Shown here piece by piece: positions 63,542 to 64,000 of a stretch of DNA of 64,000 nt (within the stretch, counting starts at the first letter, position 1; every line of letters starts with the position of its first letter). A model generated the notes under the pieces. That model saw nothing but the letters and a program-made list of their open reading frames with translations, had not been told where the DNA came from and did no database searches. Where the stretch lies: the NCBI GenBank assembly GCA_000378025.1, contig KB899087.1:1984001-2048000 (forward strand). The letters are read 5' to 3'. The translations under genes were made by a program, and so were the position numbers. The DNA comes from Xanthobacteraceae bacterium 501b. Lineage in GTDB: Bacteria > Pseudomonadota > Alphaproteobacteria > Rhizobiales > Xanthobacteraceae.

Positions 63542-64000
63542 GGATTGTCCTTCTCGCGCAGCGTGAGCCGGATAGGTACGCCGGGCAGGTCGAAACTGGC
63601 GCGTAGATTATTCACGAGATAGCGCACATAGCTCTCGGGGAGCGCGTCGGCGCGCGAGCAGAACAGCACGAAGCTCGGCGGCCGGGCCTTGGGCTGCGTA
63701 ATGTAGCGCAGCTTGATGCGGCGACCCGAAACGGCCGGCGGCGGATGCTGGTCAGTGGTCTCGATCAGCCAGCGGTTCAGCGGATTGGTGGCGACGCGGC
63801 GGTTCCACACCTCGTGCGCCTGCTGCACGGCACGCACCAGACGGTCGAGCCCCTCGCCGGTGAGACCTGACACCAGCACCACCGGCGCGCCCTTGACCTG
63901 CGAGAGCCGATCATCGGCCTCCTCGCGCATGCGGGTGACGAAGCCCTGCTGATCCTTGACTAGGTCGGACTTGGAAATCGCCAGAACAACCGCCCGGCCC
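63523..64000 (-). CDS. der: Ribosome-associated GTPase Der, 3' part (continues beyond the window)
   Basis: The visible 158 codons are the end of the second GTPase domain and the KH-like C-terminal domain of Der (EngA), needed for 50S assembly. The G4 region reads [14 protein letters not shown] and the G5-like part is [15 protein letters not shown]. The KH-like part includes [21 protein letters not shown] and [20 protein letters not shown]. The C-terminus is DNPYAEKD. The G4 motif usually begins NKxD; here it reads SKSD. The 5' part lies outside the window. Confidence 0.95.
   Translation of the reverse strand, partial: GRAVVLAISKSDLVKDQQGFVTRMREEADDRLSQVKGAPVVLVSGLTGEGLDRLVRAVQQAHEVWNRRVATNPLNRWLIETTDQHPPPAVSGRRIKLRYITQPKARPPSFVLFCSRADALPESYVRYLVNNLRASFDLPGVPIRLTLREKDNPYAEKD

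Noticed and set aside
1-64000. tRNA, rRNA, CRISPR, prophage, integron or defence island
   Set aside because: Reading both strands I saw no clover-leaf sequences, repeat-spacer arrays, transposase or integrase genes, nor recognisable defence or secretion genes.

Overview
The window is high-GC chromosomal DNA from an alphaproteobacterium, almost certainly of the order Hyphomicrobiales. The evidence is the Porin_2-type outer-membrane porin, a DUF992 protein, the yicC-mltG-fabF-acpP-fabG-fabD block, S6 with an Arg/Gly-rich tail, and AspRS with the alphaproteobacterial motif 2. A Xanthobacteraceae-like host (Ancylobacter/Starkeya type) is my guess from general resemblance, not something the sequence proves. 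No tRNA, rRNA, CRISPR array, prophage, transposase or integrase gene was seen. Most of the window is core housekeeping DNA. I did not find a convincing new multi-gene system; the most unusual material is small and sits at about 21.9-22.9 kb and 27.7-28.8 kb.

Region by region. 0-10 kb: a truncated glycine-zipper protein, malic enzyme maeB, a large unknown envelope-type protein, aspS, a DUF992 protein, rnd (RNase D) and an ATP-grasp gene broken by a frameshift. 10-20 kb: ppx-ppk1-hdaA-AI-2E transporter on the minus strand (polyphosphate turnover and DnaA regulation), a methyltransferase, benE, a tandem palindromic repeat, then purM-purN. 20-29 kb, the accessory-looking part: a transglutaminase-like protein, a MarR regulator with a perfect palindromic operator and a DUF1398 partner, an orphan lower-GC gene followed by a 3' remnant of a second DUF1398 gene, an orphan molybdopterin oxidoreductase, two TerC paralogs, ndk, and two small secreted proteins with a CtrA-type box between them.

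29-49.7 kb: DinB-like protein, ABC-F ATPase, porin, holC-pepA, and divergently from pepA the outer-membrane biogenesis run lptF-lptG-lptD-surA-like-pdxA-rsmA. This run converges on gmk-yicC, followed by mltG and the type II fatty-acid synthesis genes fabF, acpP, fabG and fabD (all minus strand). 49.7-64 kb: the plus-strand ribosomal operon rpsF-rpsR-DUF2232-rplI, then cfa, dnaB-alr, a small PH-like membrane protein, radA, cvpA, purF, a VOC protein, an SDR, a glycosyltransferase-like protein, and on the minus strand the 3' part of der.

Functionally the window joins envelope assembly (lptFGD, surA, mltG, alr, porin), lipid synthesis and modification (fab genes, acpP, cfa), purine synthesis (purM, purN, purF, cvpA, gmk, ndk), and replication and repair (hdaA, holC, dnaB, radA). 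Accessory genes sit in the gaps between these conserved blocks, where palindromic repeats and structured leaders are also concentrated.
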